A stretch of 64,000 bases of DNA from Basidiobolus meristosporus CBS 931.73 (GCA_002104905.1 MCFE01000494.1:1-64000); one strand, 5' to 3'; counted from the first letter of the stretch, positions 1 to 12,475 are shown. Made by a program: numbers and translations. Notes: a model not told the origin generated them from the letters alone.

Positions 1-67
1 TTGCATGAGTATTGACCAAAAAGTGAAATAATAGCATTACATTGTTGAGGGTCAAACTGTTTGCCCC

Positions 68-2252
68 ATGGACAAGACTACTCTGACTCAATGCTGTAAG
101 AGAGGAGAAAAGAAACTATGTGGCTATTGTGGCAAGCCTCTCAGCCAGGAAGTATGTAGACAGCATAGGAAGTATTACAAGGATCATGGCCAATGTTTTG
201 CCACCCAAGTAATATCTGACCATTCATTGGTCACTACTGTGCCAACATTATCTTGCCGGTCAGTTAATACTCTTATATTGGCACCTGGCCATCTTTGTCA
301 CCTTGCCCAAACTGAGTCAGGTGAGTTTTTGATGCCTTTAGGCTCACCTCTGCCTTCTGAATATGGTACGCAGAGTGATAGCTCTGACAAAGAAGGTTCA
401 CAGATGGATTTTGAGCCTCTATCCCCTAACAACAGTACTATGAAACAAATGCCAAGGATACTTTACGAAGCCAAGTGAGCTCAGCAATCCATCTACTGGT
501 GAATGATGTAATATTGTGGCTAGAGAAGTGGCATGTTTCCACTAATATCAGTAATGGGGCTTTGAGGATTTATTACTACTTCTTGCCAAAATCATACCAG
601 GATGCTACTTACCATGTACATGGTACAAGTGGACAACCAACATGTGGCTGGCAACATATGATCCAGAGACTGCACTGATTCCAGTATGTGTAGACAGTTG
701 CATGGCATTCACATCCAAAAATGCTACCATTGCAACATGTCCAAATTGTCAGGAATCCACCACCATTGAGGGAAAACAATGATCAAACTCCAGATATATT
801 CCAGTTATACCCTGTCTGAGCAAGCTGATGCAGTTCAACAAATATTTCAAAGCTGTATAATACTGCACTCAGTATCAATTAAGTGCAAACATATCCAATA
901 TATTTGATGGCAAACATTAACAGCTAAGAAGCAAGGGCTACATTGAAGGTATGTATGACCATGCCTTTGCTTTAGCACTTGATGGATTCTCATTAAACAA
1001 GTACTCTATCAGCAAATACTGCTGGCCACTGATTTTTATCAATCTGAATCTGCCGCACATATTACAGTATCAGAGCAATAACCTGATGGTAGTCTCACTG
1101 GTATCTAGGCCTAGATCACTGTCCAACCTAGATAGCTGCTTGTATCTATTGCTGGATGAATTTTGTATGCTTTCTAGCAAGATAACAGTCAATGTTCATC
1201 ATTTAAAAGCGCATAATATTATTGGCATTGGAGCTATCCCAGCCATCAGCAAGATAACAGGTTTTTCCAGGTACAATGAATGGTATTGCTGTCAATTGTG
1301 TGAGATCCAGGGGATTTAATCCATTGCATGCACACATTATTAGTACCCAAACACCCGCACTAAGAACATCATCTTTCCACAGAAAGAACATTCAGAAGTC
1401 AGCATGCAAATGCGGCAAAGTTGGAAAGCAATAAGCCATTGGCTGGAATATGGAATCAATTGGAAACTGGAGATACTTAAGGTAGAGGGTATCTGTTGGA
1501 GCAAGAGCTTTTGATTGGGAGCAACGCATTTGCTTTTCAACAATATCCCTATACTGATGACCAAGTTGTACATGGGGCATTTGAAGCTAAATGAGCCCTT
1601 TGAGATACCGGAGAAATTTGAAAGAATTGGCAAGATTTTACAGAGTATCTGCTACCCTAAGTACCTCTCACAGGCCCCAATCAATATTCATAGACATATG
1701 CAACAACACAAATGCAAAGACTGGATGAACTGGATATGTATTTATTCAAGTGGTGTTCTGAAGCCATTCCTACCAAGAGTACATTGGAGGCATTAGGAGT
1801 CATATGTGGGCATTGTAGGAATATTCATCCAGAAGCGGATCACCAATGCCCACTTGATGCATCTACAGCTGTTGTACAAGGAGTTTGTGATGGTTATTGC
1901 GCGGCTATACTACAAACATAAAGCTGAATGTGTAGATCTCTGCCATTAGTGTATCCATTCTCTACTCCATCTTGCACAATGTGTGTAGAATTTTGGGCCT
2001 TGCTTCACCTTTTGGGAGTTTCCTATGGAGCAGATGTTTGGGGAGATAGGAAGACAAGTCAAGTTGCAGGTACTACCATTTCCTAGTCTCATCAAGAATA
2101 TTACCTTCAGGTCCTTCATGGATGTGATGAGTTGGCACATGGAGGACAGCCAGGAAGAGTTGGAAAATACTGAGGACAAATGTGCACATGAAGACACCTA
2201 TGCCTATGGCATTAAGAAGCTAAGCAGCCCCAATGCAAGGGTAATCAGTTAA
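68..2252 (+). pseudogene. Degenerate Tnp2 (CACTA/EnSpm-like) transposase
   Basis: Decayed coding remnant of a DNA transposase, broken by many stops and frame changes. Open segments at 68-478, 951-1319, 1712-1921 and 2025-2252 still read as parts of one protein. The first has a cysteine/histidine cluster near residues 18-40 (CGYCGKP, then CRQH) that may bind zinc. The 951-1319 segment carries the recognisable Tnp2 pattern: an ALALDGF stretch, a NLPHILQYQSNNL stretch, then a GAIPAISKITGFSRYN...CCQLCEI block. The 2025-2252 segment has a PMEQMFGEIGRQVK block like the region downstream of Tnp2 in these elements. The family moves by cut-and-paste. Terminal inverted repeats were not located. Assignment is by motif recognition only. 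The copy is clearly inactive. Confidence 0.65.
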
Positions 2253-3660
2253 GTAATGCAAAGTTGGGTTGGGTGCAACAAGCAACTAATTTCTATTAGG
2301 AAAACTCTACCAAGGTATGCCGGCTCTCTTTTGGTCACAAGCCAACTTGTACGCCATTCAATACAGAATTCATACAAACAAACTCCAGAGTGCACCAATA
2401 AGGGGGACTAGAATCCAGCAGGGAGAATGAATATATTGACTAAATACTAAGAAGTTCTTTGCGGATATTCAGGAGGTGTTCATGGCAGAAGTGGCAACAA
2501 CTAAGCATATGTTTGCAAGATGTATATGTTACCAGCAGTACAAAGTATATAGCAACCTTGCAAGTATCACACTAAAAAGCCGTGAAGCTGAGGTAATAGA
2601 GGTATGTCAATTACAGCAGGTATGCACATGTGTAGAGGTTAGGAAGCAGGAGACCATAGTTTTTTTTATTCAAACTTACTGGCTGAAAGCTCAAAACAAG
2701 CAGCAAAGAAATGTCAGGTTTCCAGAAGAGTGCTAGTAAGGAATAAGAAGACAGAAATGAATGCACTAGTGCCGCATTTATCAAGAAGAGAACATAGGTT
2801 AAAACAATAAGTGCCCAAACAAAGTAGCTGTGAGAGACCTGGCAGAGATAAAGGAAGAGGTAAAGGGAAAAAAGTCCACCCAAGCCAGAGACAGGGAAGC
2901 ATTAAAAAAAGCTATAGTTCTTGCAAATTAATGCCTTTAGCCCAGTACAGGCTGAATCTCATCATAGCCCAGAATCATTACCAACAAGACAAAAGCTGTT
3001 TTATCAAGAGCTGGAAGTGCAGCTAGTTGAGCTACACTCCAGTGAGGTAGTTGAGCATGCAGACAAAGGCAATTTGTCTACTACTGCCTCTGCATCCTCC
3101 ATTGTAGACAGAGTGGAGATCTCACTGATGGACAAACCCGCAATGTCAAGAACTTGAAAGACTTTTGCAATGCCCCCTGTGAAGTACTGGGACAATTACA
3201 GACAGATCAAAATGTTGCAGCCCTTCTTCAAGAGCAGTGCTCAAGAAAACACACTCAAATATTGCAATGACTGGCCGATGAGATGCTAGACCTTGCAGTG
3301 CTGGCTGAATACCAGGATTTATGGGAACCAGTGAATGAACAATGACATAAAGCTGTGGGGTTCCTGCCAAAGTCATGAAAAAAGGGTGTTTTGGCAGATA
3401 AACCTACTGAATGGTGGACTTTAATGGAGTTACCTGTTGAGTGTGAGGCTGGGCTTAATGTTAGTGTTGGGTATAGGAACTTGTCTAGGTCAGTACAATA
3501 TGAAATTGAATTACAACTAAAGATTGAAAGGTAATAAACCAATTTGTACACATGAAAAGTAAGAGGTAACAGCCAATCAATGTACACAAATGTAGGAGGT
3601 GGTTGAGTGTCTAGGATCAGAAAGTGAGAGAATTGGCAGAGAATCAATCAACAGCCACTT
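2253..3660. other. Non-coding remnant downstream of the Tnp2-like element
   Basis: AT-rich sequence with only short broken reading frames. A lysine/arginine-rich fragment lies at about 2811-3026. It is probably the eroded 3' part of the transposon above. No host gene was seen. Confidence 0.4.
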
Positions 3661-4214
3661 ATGTATTGTGATGAAAAATTTTGACCAAGTTTTTTGTGAA
3701 ATCTGGGGGGCAATTTTTTGCAAATGGCCTTTGCATGGTGTTCTAACAGCATCAATACTTCTTAGTCATGGGATTTAAAATTTGTGACAGCCTTTTAACA
3801 GCATCATCACAGTTATTTTTCATAGGGATATTGCTGGGTCTTATGCTTTGGATCTAAGGGTACCATCTTAATTTCATCAGCACTCCAAGAGTCTCTAACT
3901 TAAAAACTACCAACATCTCATGTTCTCTCAGTGAGACAGCAGAAGCTTTAGGATGAGGTCAGGTTTAGTTACATTCATGCCAAATTTGGTAATAAGCTAC
4001 CTATTACTTCCACAAAGATTATCAACTAAAATTAAGAAGGGACAACACCTGATGAATACCAGCAAACTATCATCAGAATATCAGAAGATTACTGGCAGAT
4101 TGCTGGATGAGTCCCAAGTATAGGATTTTTTCATTGGAAACCTGTTTGATGTACCATTTAGGAGGATACCCATACGCTACTGTTGATGGTTCAGGCTCAG
4201 ACAGATGCCATTTC
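3661..4214. other. AT-rich spacer, no gene seen
   Basis: No open frame of note. It lies between the Tnp2 remnant and the first copia LTR and is presumably old transposon-derived DNA. Confidence 0.4.
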
Positions 4215-4562
4215 TGTTGAAAAAATCTGTAATTCCACCTGAATATTTACCTAGCTTAGTTGCTTAGATCATTACCTTCAAATCCTAGTGAATACTGACC
4301 AAATTCCTGGTAGGGATTTACCTGGAATATTTTCACCAAAATATCAGGTACCCAGAACATGAAAATTCTTGAAGTTGACCAAACAGCCCCAAGCTTTGCA
4401 CACATGCTCTTGGGACCTTCCTTAACCTATTCTACGTGTGTGTAATGCCAAGACCATGTAAAAGTATAAATACTACTTTCACATTCAATAAATCATTAAG
4501 TGAAAGCCACATAATCTACTTGTCCTCCCAATCACTTCCAATATCTCCAAGACTCTTACAAC
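4215..4562 (+). repeat. Ty1/copia 5' LTR
   Basis: Starts TGTTGAAAAA and ends near CTCTTACAACC, a degenerate version of the TGTTGTAAA...TACAACA ends seen in the best-preserved LTR copy at 60658-60989. It contains the block CATGTAAAAGTATAAATACT (TATA-like) and AATAAATCATTAAG shared by the LTR copies in this window. It lies directly upstream of copia gag-like sequence on the same strand. Confidence 0.75.
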
Positions 4563-4594
4563 CAGCTATGAGCCCCAAGCTGTCACTCTCTGCA

Positions 4595-6240
4595 ATGTCT
4601 ACTACTGCTATTATTGGATTTTTCCCTCTGCTGAAAAGTTGGATGGATCTAACTACCAAGTGTGGAAGGTGAAGATGAAGATGCTGCTACAAGAAAGAGG
4701 CCTTTTGGATACTGTCATGGGAGAAGAATGCCCTCCTCAAAATGTGGGAGAGGAAGCCTTAAAGTACCAGAAGAAAGAACAAAGTGCCTTTAACTGCATT
4801 TGCCTTGATGTTAAAGACAAATTTCTAATTCAATGCTCAAGAGCCAAAACAGCAAAGAATGCCTGGAAGACATTAGAAGACACCTACCAGTCATGTTCAG
4901 CTGCCAAGAAAATGTATCTAAGACAAAAATTCCTTACTACAAAGATACTGCCAGGAGCAGATATGAAAAATCTAATTAACAGGATTACCCTGCTGGTAGA
5001 TGAGATGGAATCTGTGGGTGTACCAACTACTGATGACAATGTGATAGTAACCACCCTGAATAGCCTGACCAACAGGTTTCAGGGCCTTGTATCAGCCTTA
5101 GTGCCCAGAACTGAAGATTTGACCTTAAATTACGTATAAGGAAGGCTCCTGGATGAAGAATTAAGAAAATCAAGTGCCAATAAGAAGGAAGAAGAAAATG
5201 CTTTAATAAGCAATGATAACCAATAAAGGAGGTACCAAAGACCCTACAAAGGCAACAGCATCCTGTTTTGCAACTACTGCAAAAGGAAAGGACACACATT
5301 AGACTGGTGCCTCAAAAAGAGAGATAATCAGCAAAAGAAGTCTGAACATGGAAATGCTGCAACAACTATTGATAGACTATTCATATCTGCACTAAATATT
5401 ACCACAAACAAGGATTCTCAGATATGGTATATTGACTCTGGAGCTTCTCAACACTTCACTCACCAAAAAGAACTTTTTACCCAATATCAAGAAATTCCAA
5501 TTAAGAAGGTTTTCATGGGTGACAACAGAACACTTGATGCAGTGGGAGAAGGAACTATTCAAGTAAAACTAAGAAGCAGTGAAGGAAGCCATACACTGAC
5601 CTTTAAAGAAGTACTCTATGTCCCAGAAATAGCCAAGAACCTACTATCTGTAAGCAAGGCCATAGCAAAAGGACTCAGCTTCAGCTTTGACAATTCTGGA
5701 TGCAAGATCACTGATTAAAATGGTGCCCATATTGCTTTGGGTATCAGAGATCAGAATCCATACAGGTTGACTTATATTCCATCATATTTGGAAGCCAATA
5801 TAAGTAACATAAATGAGGAAACACCAATGCTTTGGCACAGGAGATTTGGGCACATCAATTTTGATTATTTGTGCAAAACAATCAAAGATCAGCTAATATC
5901 TGGAGTAAAAACTGATTCCCCAGCTAATTTGGAGCACTGTGAAGCCTGCATATATGGGAAACAAGCCAGACAACCATTCAAGAGCTCTGGGTTAATCAAA
6001 ACTAAGAAAAATTTAGATCTGATTTACTCAGATATGTGTGGACCTAGACAAAATTTATTCTTAGGCAGGGTGAAGTATTTAATCACTTTTATTGATGATT
6101 ATGCAAGCTACATCTGGGTTTACTTCATGGAGAGAAAGGAAGAAGCTCTGTCTAAGTTCAGGGAGCTCAAAGCCATGATGGAGAAAGAAACTGGTGGAAA
6201 AGTCAAGAAAATACACCCTGACAATGGTGGAGAATATGCA
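4595..6240 (+). pseudogene. Ty1/copia gag-protease-integrase, 5' part of a broken element
   Basis: First half of a plus-strand copia retrotransposon. Gag sequence begins about 4615 (KLDGSNYQVWK) and runs to a stop at 5139. A CX2CX4HX4C zinc knuckle (CNYC...GHTLDWC) is at about 5269-5311. The aspartic protease motif YIDSGAS is at about 5428-5450. The integrase has an HHCC zinc-binding region (WHRRFGH...CEACIYGK, about 5830-5970) and the catalytic DDE start (DDYAS, then HPDNGGEY) up to 6240. Stops and frame breaks at about 4605, 5139 and 5716 make it non-functional. At 6240 it is cut off inside the integrase by a reversed copia LTR. The missing continuation resumes at 8128. Confidence 0.8.
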
Positions 6241-6584
6241 GTAAGAGTCTTGAATATATTGGAAGTGATTGGGAGGCCAAGTAGATAATGTGGTTTTCAC
6301 TCAATGGTTTATTGAATTTAAAAGTAGTATATATACTTTTACATGGTCTTGGTATTACAAGCACATAGAATAGGCTAAGAAAGGTCCAAAGAACATGTGT
6401 GCAAAGCTTGGGACTGTTTGGTCAACTTTAAGAATTTTCATGTTCTGGGTACCTAGTATTTTGGTGAAAATATTCCAAGTAAATCCCAACAAGAAATTTG
6501 GTCAATATTCTCTAGGATTTGAAGGTAATGATCCAAGTGACTAAGTTAAGTGAATATTTAGGTGGAATTACAAATTTCTACAAC
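6239..6584 (-). repeat. Copia LTR, reversed, inserted inside integrase
   Basis: Reverse complement of the LTR family above. It reads GTAAGAGTCTTG at the left and CTACAACA at the right, followed by CTCCCA, which on the minus strand is a purine-rich TGGGAG tract immediately before the LTR. That tract is the expected polypurine primer of the minus-strand element lying to the right, so this is that element's 3' LTR. Confidence 0.75.
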
Positions 6585-6593
6585 ACTCCCACT

Positions 6594-8127
6594 CAGCTAA
6601 ATGTTAGTACTGACTAGTCCTAATTTTGACCCAAGATATTTAAACTTGTCTCTAGCTAATGATTTGGAAATATGACTGTAATCATTTCATCTGAAGGACA
6701 ATAAACTAAGCTAACCAAGTTATTTTCTATAGCTTCACATATGAAATGATGTCTAATATCTATGTGCTTAGCTCTAGAATATAACAGTTGGATTTCTACC
6801 TAATTGTATACATCCTTAATTATCTTGAAATGAAGTAATAGGTGGTTTTTGACATAGGCCCAAATCTGAAAAAAGCTCTCTTAACTACATTGCTTTTTTT
6901 GTAGCTTCACAGGCTGCCATATACTCTGTCTCTATGGTAGAAAGTGCTAAGGTTGGTTGCTTTCTTGAGTTTCATGAAATTGCTACTTTACAGTAAAGAG
7001 ATATGTATCCTGTGGTGGATCTGCTGTCTTCCAAATTTTGTCCCCAATCTGCATCCAAGTATCCTACAAGATCCTGTTCTGAGTCCTTATAAATGTATCT
7101 TAAGCAGATATCAGCAGTCCCTTTTAGGTATCTAAAAATCAACTTAACTGCTGCAATATGAATAGATCCATAGTTCTGATTAGGTTGGCTGACAACTCCA
7201 ACTGAATATGAGATATCTGGACATGTTCCAAGCATGATATACATCAGACTGCCAACCATAGATTGCTAAGGAAAGTCAGGGCTTTCAGATGGCACCAAGC
7301 TCTCTTGATTTGGTTGAGTTTTGACCAAGTCAAGGTTTGTCCCCATTGGGGTAGCTGCTGGCTACAGTCTTCCATTTGGTACTTCTTTAGTATATCTTGA
7401 ATATACTTGGATTGGCTTAGGGTGATAGTCTGGGTACTTCTGTCTATGGAGAACTTGATCCCTAAGTAGTAACTGAGTTCTCCTAGATTGGACATCTTGA
7501 ACTTCTTAGATAGGCTGGATTTAGTCTCTTCCAATGTTTCTAGGTTATTGGCGGCTATAATAAGGTCATCCACATATAGAGCTAATAGAACTGGATTTGC
7601 TCTGTCTGGCTTATAGTATATACTATAGTCAGCATTACTCCTTTTGAAACTCAAAGATTCCAAATAAGAATCCATCCTGCAATTCCAGGCTCTTGGTGAT
7701 TGTTTAAGACCATATAGAGACTTTTTGAGCTTGCAGACCAAATGAGGGTTATCTTGGTCAATAAACCCATCAAGTTGGTCCATATACACATCCTCATCAA
7801 GTTCTCCATTCAATTGCAGTTTTTACATCCATCTGATGCATAAAAAACTTATATTTAGCTGCAATAGCCAATATTAATCTGATAGAATTAAACTTGGCTA
7901 CCGGTGCAAAGGTCTCAGTATAGTCAAGTCCTGTTGTTTGAGAGTATCCTTTGGCCACAAGTCTTGCTTTGTATCTTTCAATTGTACCATCAGCCTTGTA
8001 TTTTGTCTTGAAGACCCATCTGCATCCAATTGATTTTTGGTTGATTGGTAATTTGACTAAGTCCCAAGTTTGATTTTCCATCAAGGTCTGATATTCCTCA
8101 CTCATTGCAGATCTCCAAAACTTTAGA
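6594..8127 (-). pseudogene. Reversed copia 3' part: reverse transcriptase and RNase H
   Basis: Minus-strand copia fragment reading RT (8117 down to about 7260) then RNase H (about 7259 to 6880). RT motifs are clear: CRWVFKTKYKADGTIERYKA, then [11 protein letters not shown] and [10 protein letters not shown]. RNase H includes GYLDADWG. A frame break lies at about 7250, and the RT start is fused to unrelated sequence at about 8120. The 5' half (gag, protease, integrase) is absent. RT nucleotides are very close to the plus-strand RT at 8850-9395, so the two form a long inverted repeat. Confidence 0.8.
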
Positions 8128-9395
8128 CTACTGTACCATACTCCCCACAGCAAAATGAAGTAGCAGAATGTGCAAACAGATCAATAATTGATATGGCAAG
8201 ATCTATGATCCATGATCAAAAATTATCCTATGATTTTTGGGTGGAATCAGTTGCCACTGCTGTATACCTTAAAAACATGAGCAATAACAGAATACTTTGT
8301 AATTCTACTCATTTTGAAGCATGGTATAGGTACAGACCAAGTGCAGAACATCTAAGAATATTTGGGCATACAGCATATGCCAAGAAACTGCCTGGAAATT
8401 AGTCAAAATTGGAGCCAAATAGTGTAAAATGCATATTTTTGGGTTACTGCAATGAGAGTAAAGCATACAGACTCTACAATGCCAAAGCAAAGAAGCTAAT
8501 CAGGTTCAGGGATGTGTTGTTTAATGAAAATTCAAAATTTTCACAAGAAATGACATCAGAAAATGACAATAATCTGATCTCAAGTCCGCCAATTGTCAGG
8601 ATTGAGTCAGAGCAAAACAATGAGAATTTTTTCACCCCAGAGGACTCTACAAACATGGTTCAGCCTGAATCAATGCCCAGGAATATCCCAGAAGTGATTA
8701 TTCTATTATCAAATGCCCGGAGATCCAATTGGACAAGAAATAGGCCAAATTACTATATCAATGAGGGTACAAACTTGGCCTATGCCTATTCAGTCCATAT
8801 TGATGAACCTCAGACTGTAAAAGAGGCCCTAAATAACCCTCAGACAAAGTGTTGGAGATTTGCAATGACTGATGAATATGTGGCCCTGATGAAAAATCAA
8901 ACTTGGGACTTAGTCAAATTGCCAATCAACCAAATATCAATTGAATGCAGATGGGTCTTCAAGACAAAATACAAGGCTGATGGTACAATTGAAAGATACA
9001 AAGCAAGACTTGTGGCCAAAGGATACTCTCAAACAACAGGATTGGACTATACTGAGACTTTTGCACCGGTAGCCAAGTTTAATTCTATCAGATTAATATT
9101 GGCTATTGCAGCCAAATATAAGTTTTTTATTCATCAAATGGATGTAAAAACTGCATTTTTGAATGGAGAACTTGATGAGGATGTGTATATGAACCAGCCT
9201 GATGGGTTTATTGACCAAGATAACCCTCATTTGGTCTGCAAGCTCAAAAAGTCTCTATATGGTCTTAAACAATCACCAAGAGCCTGGAATTGCAAGATGG
9301 ATTCTTATTTGGAATCTTTGAGTTTCAAAAGGAGTATGCTGACTATAGTATATACTATAAGCCAGATAGAGCAAATCCAGTTCTATTAGCTCTAT
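8128..9395 (+). pseudogene. Ty1/copia integrase end and reverse transcriptase, continuation of the 4.2-kb element
   Basis: Resumes the interrupted plus-strand copia. The first residues read TVPYSPQQNEVAE, the integrase segment that normally follows the GGEY motif after roughly 25-30 residues, so a short piece was lost at the insertion. A stop at 8401 separates two open segments. From 8850 the RT begins (CWRFAMTDEY) and runs through [18 protein letters not shown] and [12 protein letters not shown] frame change near 9330 precedes the break at about 9395, before the YVDD catalytic motif. The element is inactive. Confidence 0.8.
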
Positions 9396-9399
9396 GTTT

Positions 9400-9570
9400 A
9401 GGAAGGTTTCAAGAGCTTGAACACAAAGCTTGGGGGCTTTTGGACAACTCTGGGAATTCCCATGTTCTGGATACTATGGTAGGAAATGGTAAAGCTCATA
9501 AGCTAGGATCTAGTTGGCCAAGTTAATGGAAATATTTAGGTGCACCTACAAAAACTTCCACTGTCAGATG
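9400..9570 (-). repeat. Diverged copia LTR fragment, reversed
   Basis: The stretch with CACAAAGCTTGGGGGCTTTTGGACAA, CCATGTTCTGGATAC and GAAATATTTAGGTGCACCTACAAA aligns in order with the reversed LTR at 6239-6584, at lower identity. It truncates the plus-strand RT. Host DNA begins shortly after. Confidence 0.6.
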
Positions 9571-9590
9571 TATAAACCACCAAGTGAGAG

Positions 9591-9614
9591 CCACCACCAC
9601 CACCACCACCACCA
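9591..9614. repeat. (CCA)n microsatellite
   Basis: About eight tandem CCA units at the boundary between transposon-derived and genic DNA. Confidence 0.9.
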
Positions 9615-9907
9615 TAACATGCACTGAGTTCCACATTCCAAAAACCCAGGGAGATTTCCTGGTTCATTCTCGGGAACCATACGTGATGCGCAAGCTCCGT
9701 GGTCAAATACAGGTATAATATTTATTAAAGAGTAGGAATTCTAAAGTGCCGTCAAAACTGGGCAAATTAATCGAAGTGAAGTGAAGTGAAGTGTCCCAGA
9801 ATCTATGATTGAGAGCCCCACCAAGCTGGGTTCTTTTACGGAGATTAGTAGTTGTAACGTTCCTAGGTTGAAGCGAGGTTAGATTTCAGATGGGAAGCGG
9901 GTGGTCG

Positions 9908-11656
9908 CTACACTCGGCCTACCTGGAAATCCTTGATGAAGCTGCTGAGCTAGATAACGCGGTTACTGGTTAACCCCGATGCCGAAAGAGACCCATGGTC
10001 CGCGTGCACTTACCTTTTCAGCTCCTTGTTGGACTGCATCCCGAACCGCATCCATGTCGGTGTTGGACATCAATCGTTGGGCATACTCCCGAGCCTGGTA
10101 CTCAAGGTCACGGAAGTCGATGTTGTCATCGTCTACGTCCTCCGCCTGCTCCTCCTGGCGACCGAAGTATTGGTTGGAGCTGATGCTCTTCGCACCCGAG
10201 AATTCCGACAAGCGTTGTTGCTGCTGGCTCAAGTGATCCGAGTCGTAGTCATTTCTTCCGAAGTACATGTCAGAGGAGATGGCCTTCTGATTGCCGAATT
10301 TCTCTCTGGCGGTGTTGGCTAACGAAGAGTCTGGTTAGTTTCTGCCGAACAAAAAGATCTCCCCGTGTGGCCAACTTACACTCGTCATAGCTGCTACCAT
10401 TGGATGGTGTTGGTTGATATTGAGCGGTCTTGGAGGGAACCGATCCGAAACCCAATCTGGGGAGTGTGTTGCCGTTGGGTTTGTTGGTGCCACCAGTACT
10501 TCCGAAGCCCATGGTGGCGACGCGCTGTCCCAGCTTACTGACATCTGGGCTGCTTTGGGATGGCGTGGGCTTTTGGGTAGCTGATCTAGAGGAGCTGAAA
10601 TCGGTTTTGGCCACTCGTTCAGCCTCCTTGGCCGCGGCGGCTGCGGCTGCTAGTTCGGCCGCTTTGGCGCGCTCGTGCTCCTCCTTGGCCAATTGTTCGG
10701 CTTCCTCAAAGCTCATGCCACCCTTTTTGGCTCCCAGCTTACTGGCACCCAACTTGCTAGCGCCGAGCTTGGTTGCTCCAAGTTTCGTGGCACCCAATCC
10801 ACCTTTACGGCTACCAATAGGCTTTCTGTTGGTTGTTGTCCTGGGGGTCTTCTCTGCGACGGTTTGGGTGGATTCCACGATTGGTTCGGGAGATTTCGGG
10901 ATGACAGGAGAGTTACGACCCGAGGAGGAGGCGGACAAGGCGGGAGAAGCGGTGATGGGAGTCCCGTTCTGAGAGGGCTTCTTCACGTTTTCAAAGGAAG
11001 AGAAGAAATCCTCCTGGTTGTCGGGGAGAGCGGTTTCGGACTGTTCCTCCAACAGCATTCTGCCGGGGAAGCTATCGAATGGATAGATGGTTAGTTTCAA
11101 GAAGCCAGGGAAGACCAACCCCCCCCCGGGAAAGACTCACAATTTCACATCCTCGGCCACCATCTGGTTGAGCTTTTCTTTGTACAACTGCGCGGCTCTG
11201 CTGGTGTACTTGGTCTTCACGTCGTTGAATCTATCTCCGCCGTGGGAGCGGAAAAACTCGGCCGCGGCCAGGTTCCCGCCCAATTTGAAGCGTCTCAGTT
11301 GATCCCAGGTCCAGGAATCAAGAACAGTGGAACTACACATGGGGGAAAATGGATATGATCGGTCAGTGGCCTCCGCTGATCACGGCAGGGAAAAAGACAC
11401 ATACCGGACAAAACTGATGTGCACACCAAGGTTGCGGTGGATCCCCGAGCAATCTAAGCACAAGTAAATGCCGAAGGGAATCGAGGACCAAGTGGGGTTT
11501 TTGGCTTTACAGTCAAAACAGGCCTACAAGAAGAAACGAGGGGTTCGGTTCAGCTGAGAAGGGGACCGGTCAGGACATGGAAGGTACCTTGTTCTCGTGC
11601 TTTGCTTTGAGCTTGCTGAAGATTTGTTGGATTTCGGCTTTGGTGGGCTCGGACAT
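9908..11656 (-). CDS. Glo3/ArfGAP2-3-like ARF GTPase-activating protein
   Basis: Six exons close in frame: 11588-11656, 11405-11523, 11141-11332, 10380-11071, 10014-10318, 9908-9949 (472 aa). The start is the ATG at 11656 ([10 protein letters not shown]); the open frame upstream looks like leader. An N-terminal ArfGAP zinc finger has C25-X2-C28-X16-C45-X2-C48, with the catalytic arginine in SGIHRNLG (about R53). A low-complexity middle repeats LGA(S/T)KLGA around residues 190-225 and an alanine/glutamate-rich helix follows. [12 protein letters not shown] block and a second ISSNQYFGR block match the Glo3 motif of ArfGAP2/3 proteins. The family triggers GTP hydrolysis on Arf1 in COPI-coated vesicles at the Golgi. 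Exon 4 could start 15 nt further downstream, also in frame. Confidence 0.9.
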
Positions 11657-12217
11657 GTCTTGGAAGTAAGGTCTGGTGGTGGTGGATTGCTGAGCTTGGG
11701 AAAGACTTGTTATCAATAAGTCGGAACCTGATAATAAAAATGATTGCCGACAGTCATGAGATCCGAGGAAATCAGTTGCCCCGCTGATTGGCCACCATGA
11801 AGATTTTGAAGCAATCCACCGATTCGAAACCATCAAACCAAGCGATGCGCACCAGTAATGTTTCAATCCTGTTTATTTCGGAGCACATTCAACACATTAG
11901 CGCCAAGACATGTTGAAATAAATATCCACCAAGCTTAACCGCTCGATTTCCTCTCGACAAAACTGGTTGCACACAGTCAATGAAAGCAGACATTGGCTGG
12001 ACAAATCATTTGTGCACACATCCCAATCACTCCGGTTTGATGAACCATTGACATAAGTTAAGCTCCGATCAACTCACACTTTCCTAATCAAGCCACTCTA
12101 GGTCCTGATGACAACAATTCCCTCAAATCCACTAAATTGAATCTAGCTGAGACACCGGTGAACTAGATGGGCATAAATCGGCATGTTATCGAATCAAGAG
12201 GTTTAAATTAAGCGGTC
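11657..12217. other. Intergenic, no gene seen
   Basis: Upstream region of the Glo3-like gene. An in-frame upstream ATG at 11866 exists but lacks family similarity before MSEPTK. No RNA gene was recognised. Confidence 0.4.
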
Positions 12218-12475
12218 CTAATACATATTGGCGTTGACCCTTGCCCCTTTGTTCCTTGTCCAAGCACCACCGTCGTAGTTGTCGGAATTTCTGCCGTTGT
12301 ACGCCAAGGTGCCGGTGAGTCCCGATACAAGAAGCGCTCTGCCAAGGATCAACTTTCGTTGTGGGCCTTCGATTTTGATGGGATCCCGCCTGAACTCCTC
12401 AAGGACCAGCGGCGGCACACCCGCGGCACATTGGCGGAGAGGGACCAAAGCGACAATCAGTAGAACCCCTCTCAT
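12218..12475 (-). CDS. Possible small secreted protein, 85 aa
   Basis: Unrecognised single-exon frame. Residues 1-19 (MRGVLLIVALVPLRQCAAG) look like a signal peptide with a basic start, a hydrophobic core and a small-residue cleavage zone. The rest is basic, with a second hydrophobic patch (LILGRALLVSGLTGTLAY) near residues 42-59 that could be a membrane segment. Only one cysteine is present. It sits alone between the Glo3-like gene and the tetraspanin gene. No homologue came to mind and it may not be expressed. Confidence 0.35.
   Translation of the reverse strand: MRGVLLIVALVPLRQCAAGVPPLVLEEFRRDPIKIEGPQRKLILGRALLVSGLTGTLAYNGRNSDNYDGGAWTRNKGARVNANMY

Noticed and set aside
10430..10972. 180-codon plus-strand frame opposite the Glo3-like gene
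   Set aside because: Antisense shadow of the alanine/lysine-rich coding region.
11570..11866. Longer N-terminus for the Glo3-like protein from the ATG at 11866
   Set aside because: The added residues have no ArfGAP similarity and contain intergenic-like sequence. [10 protein letters not shown] fits the family start.
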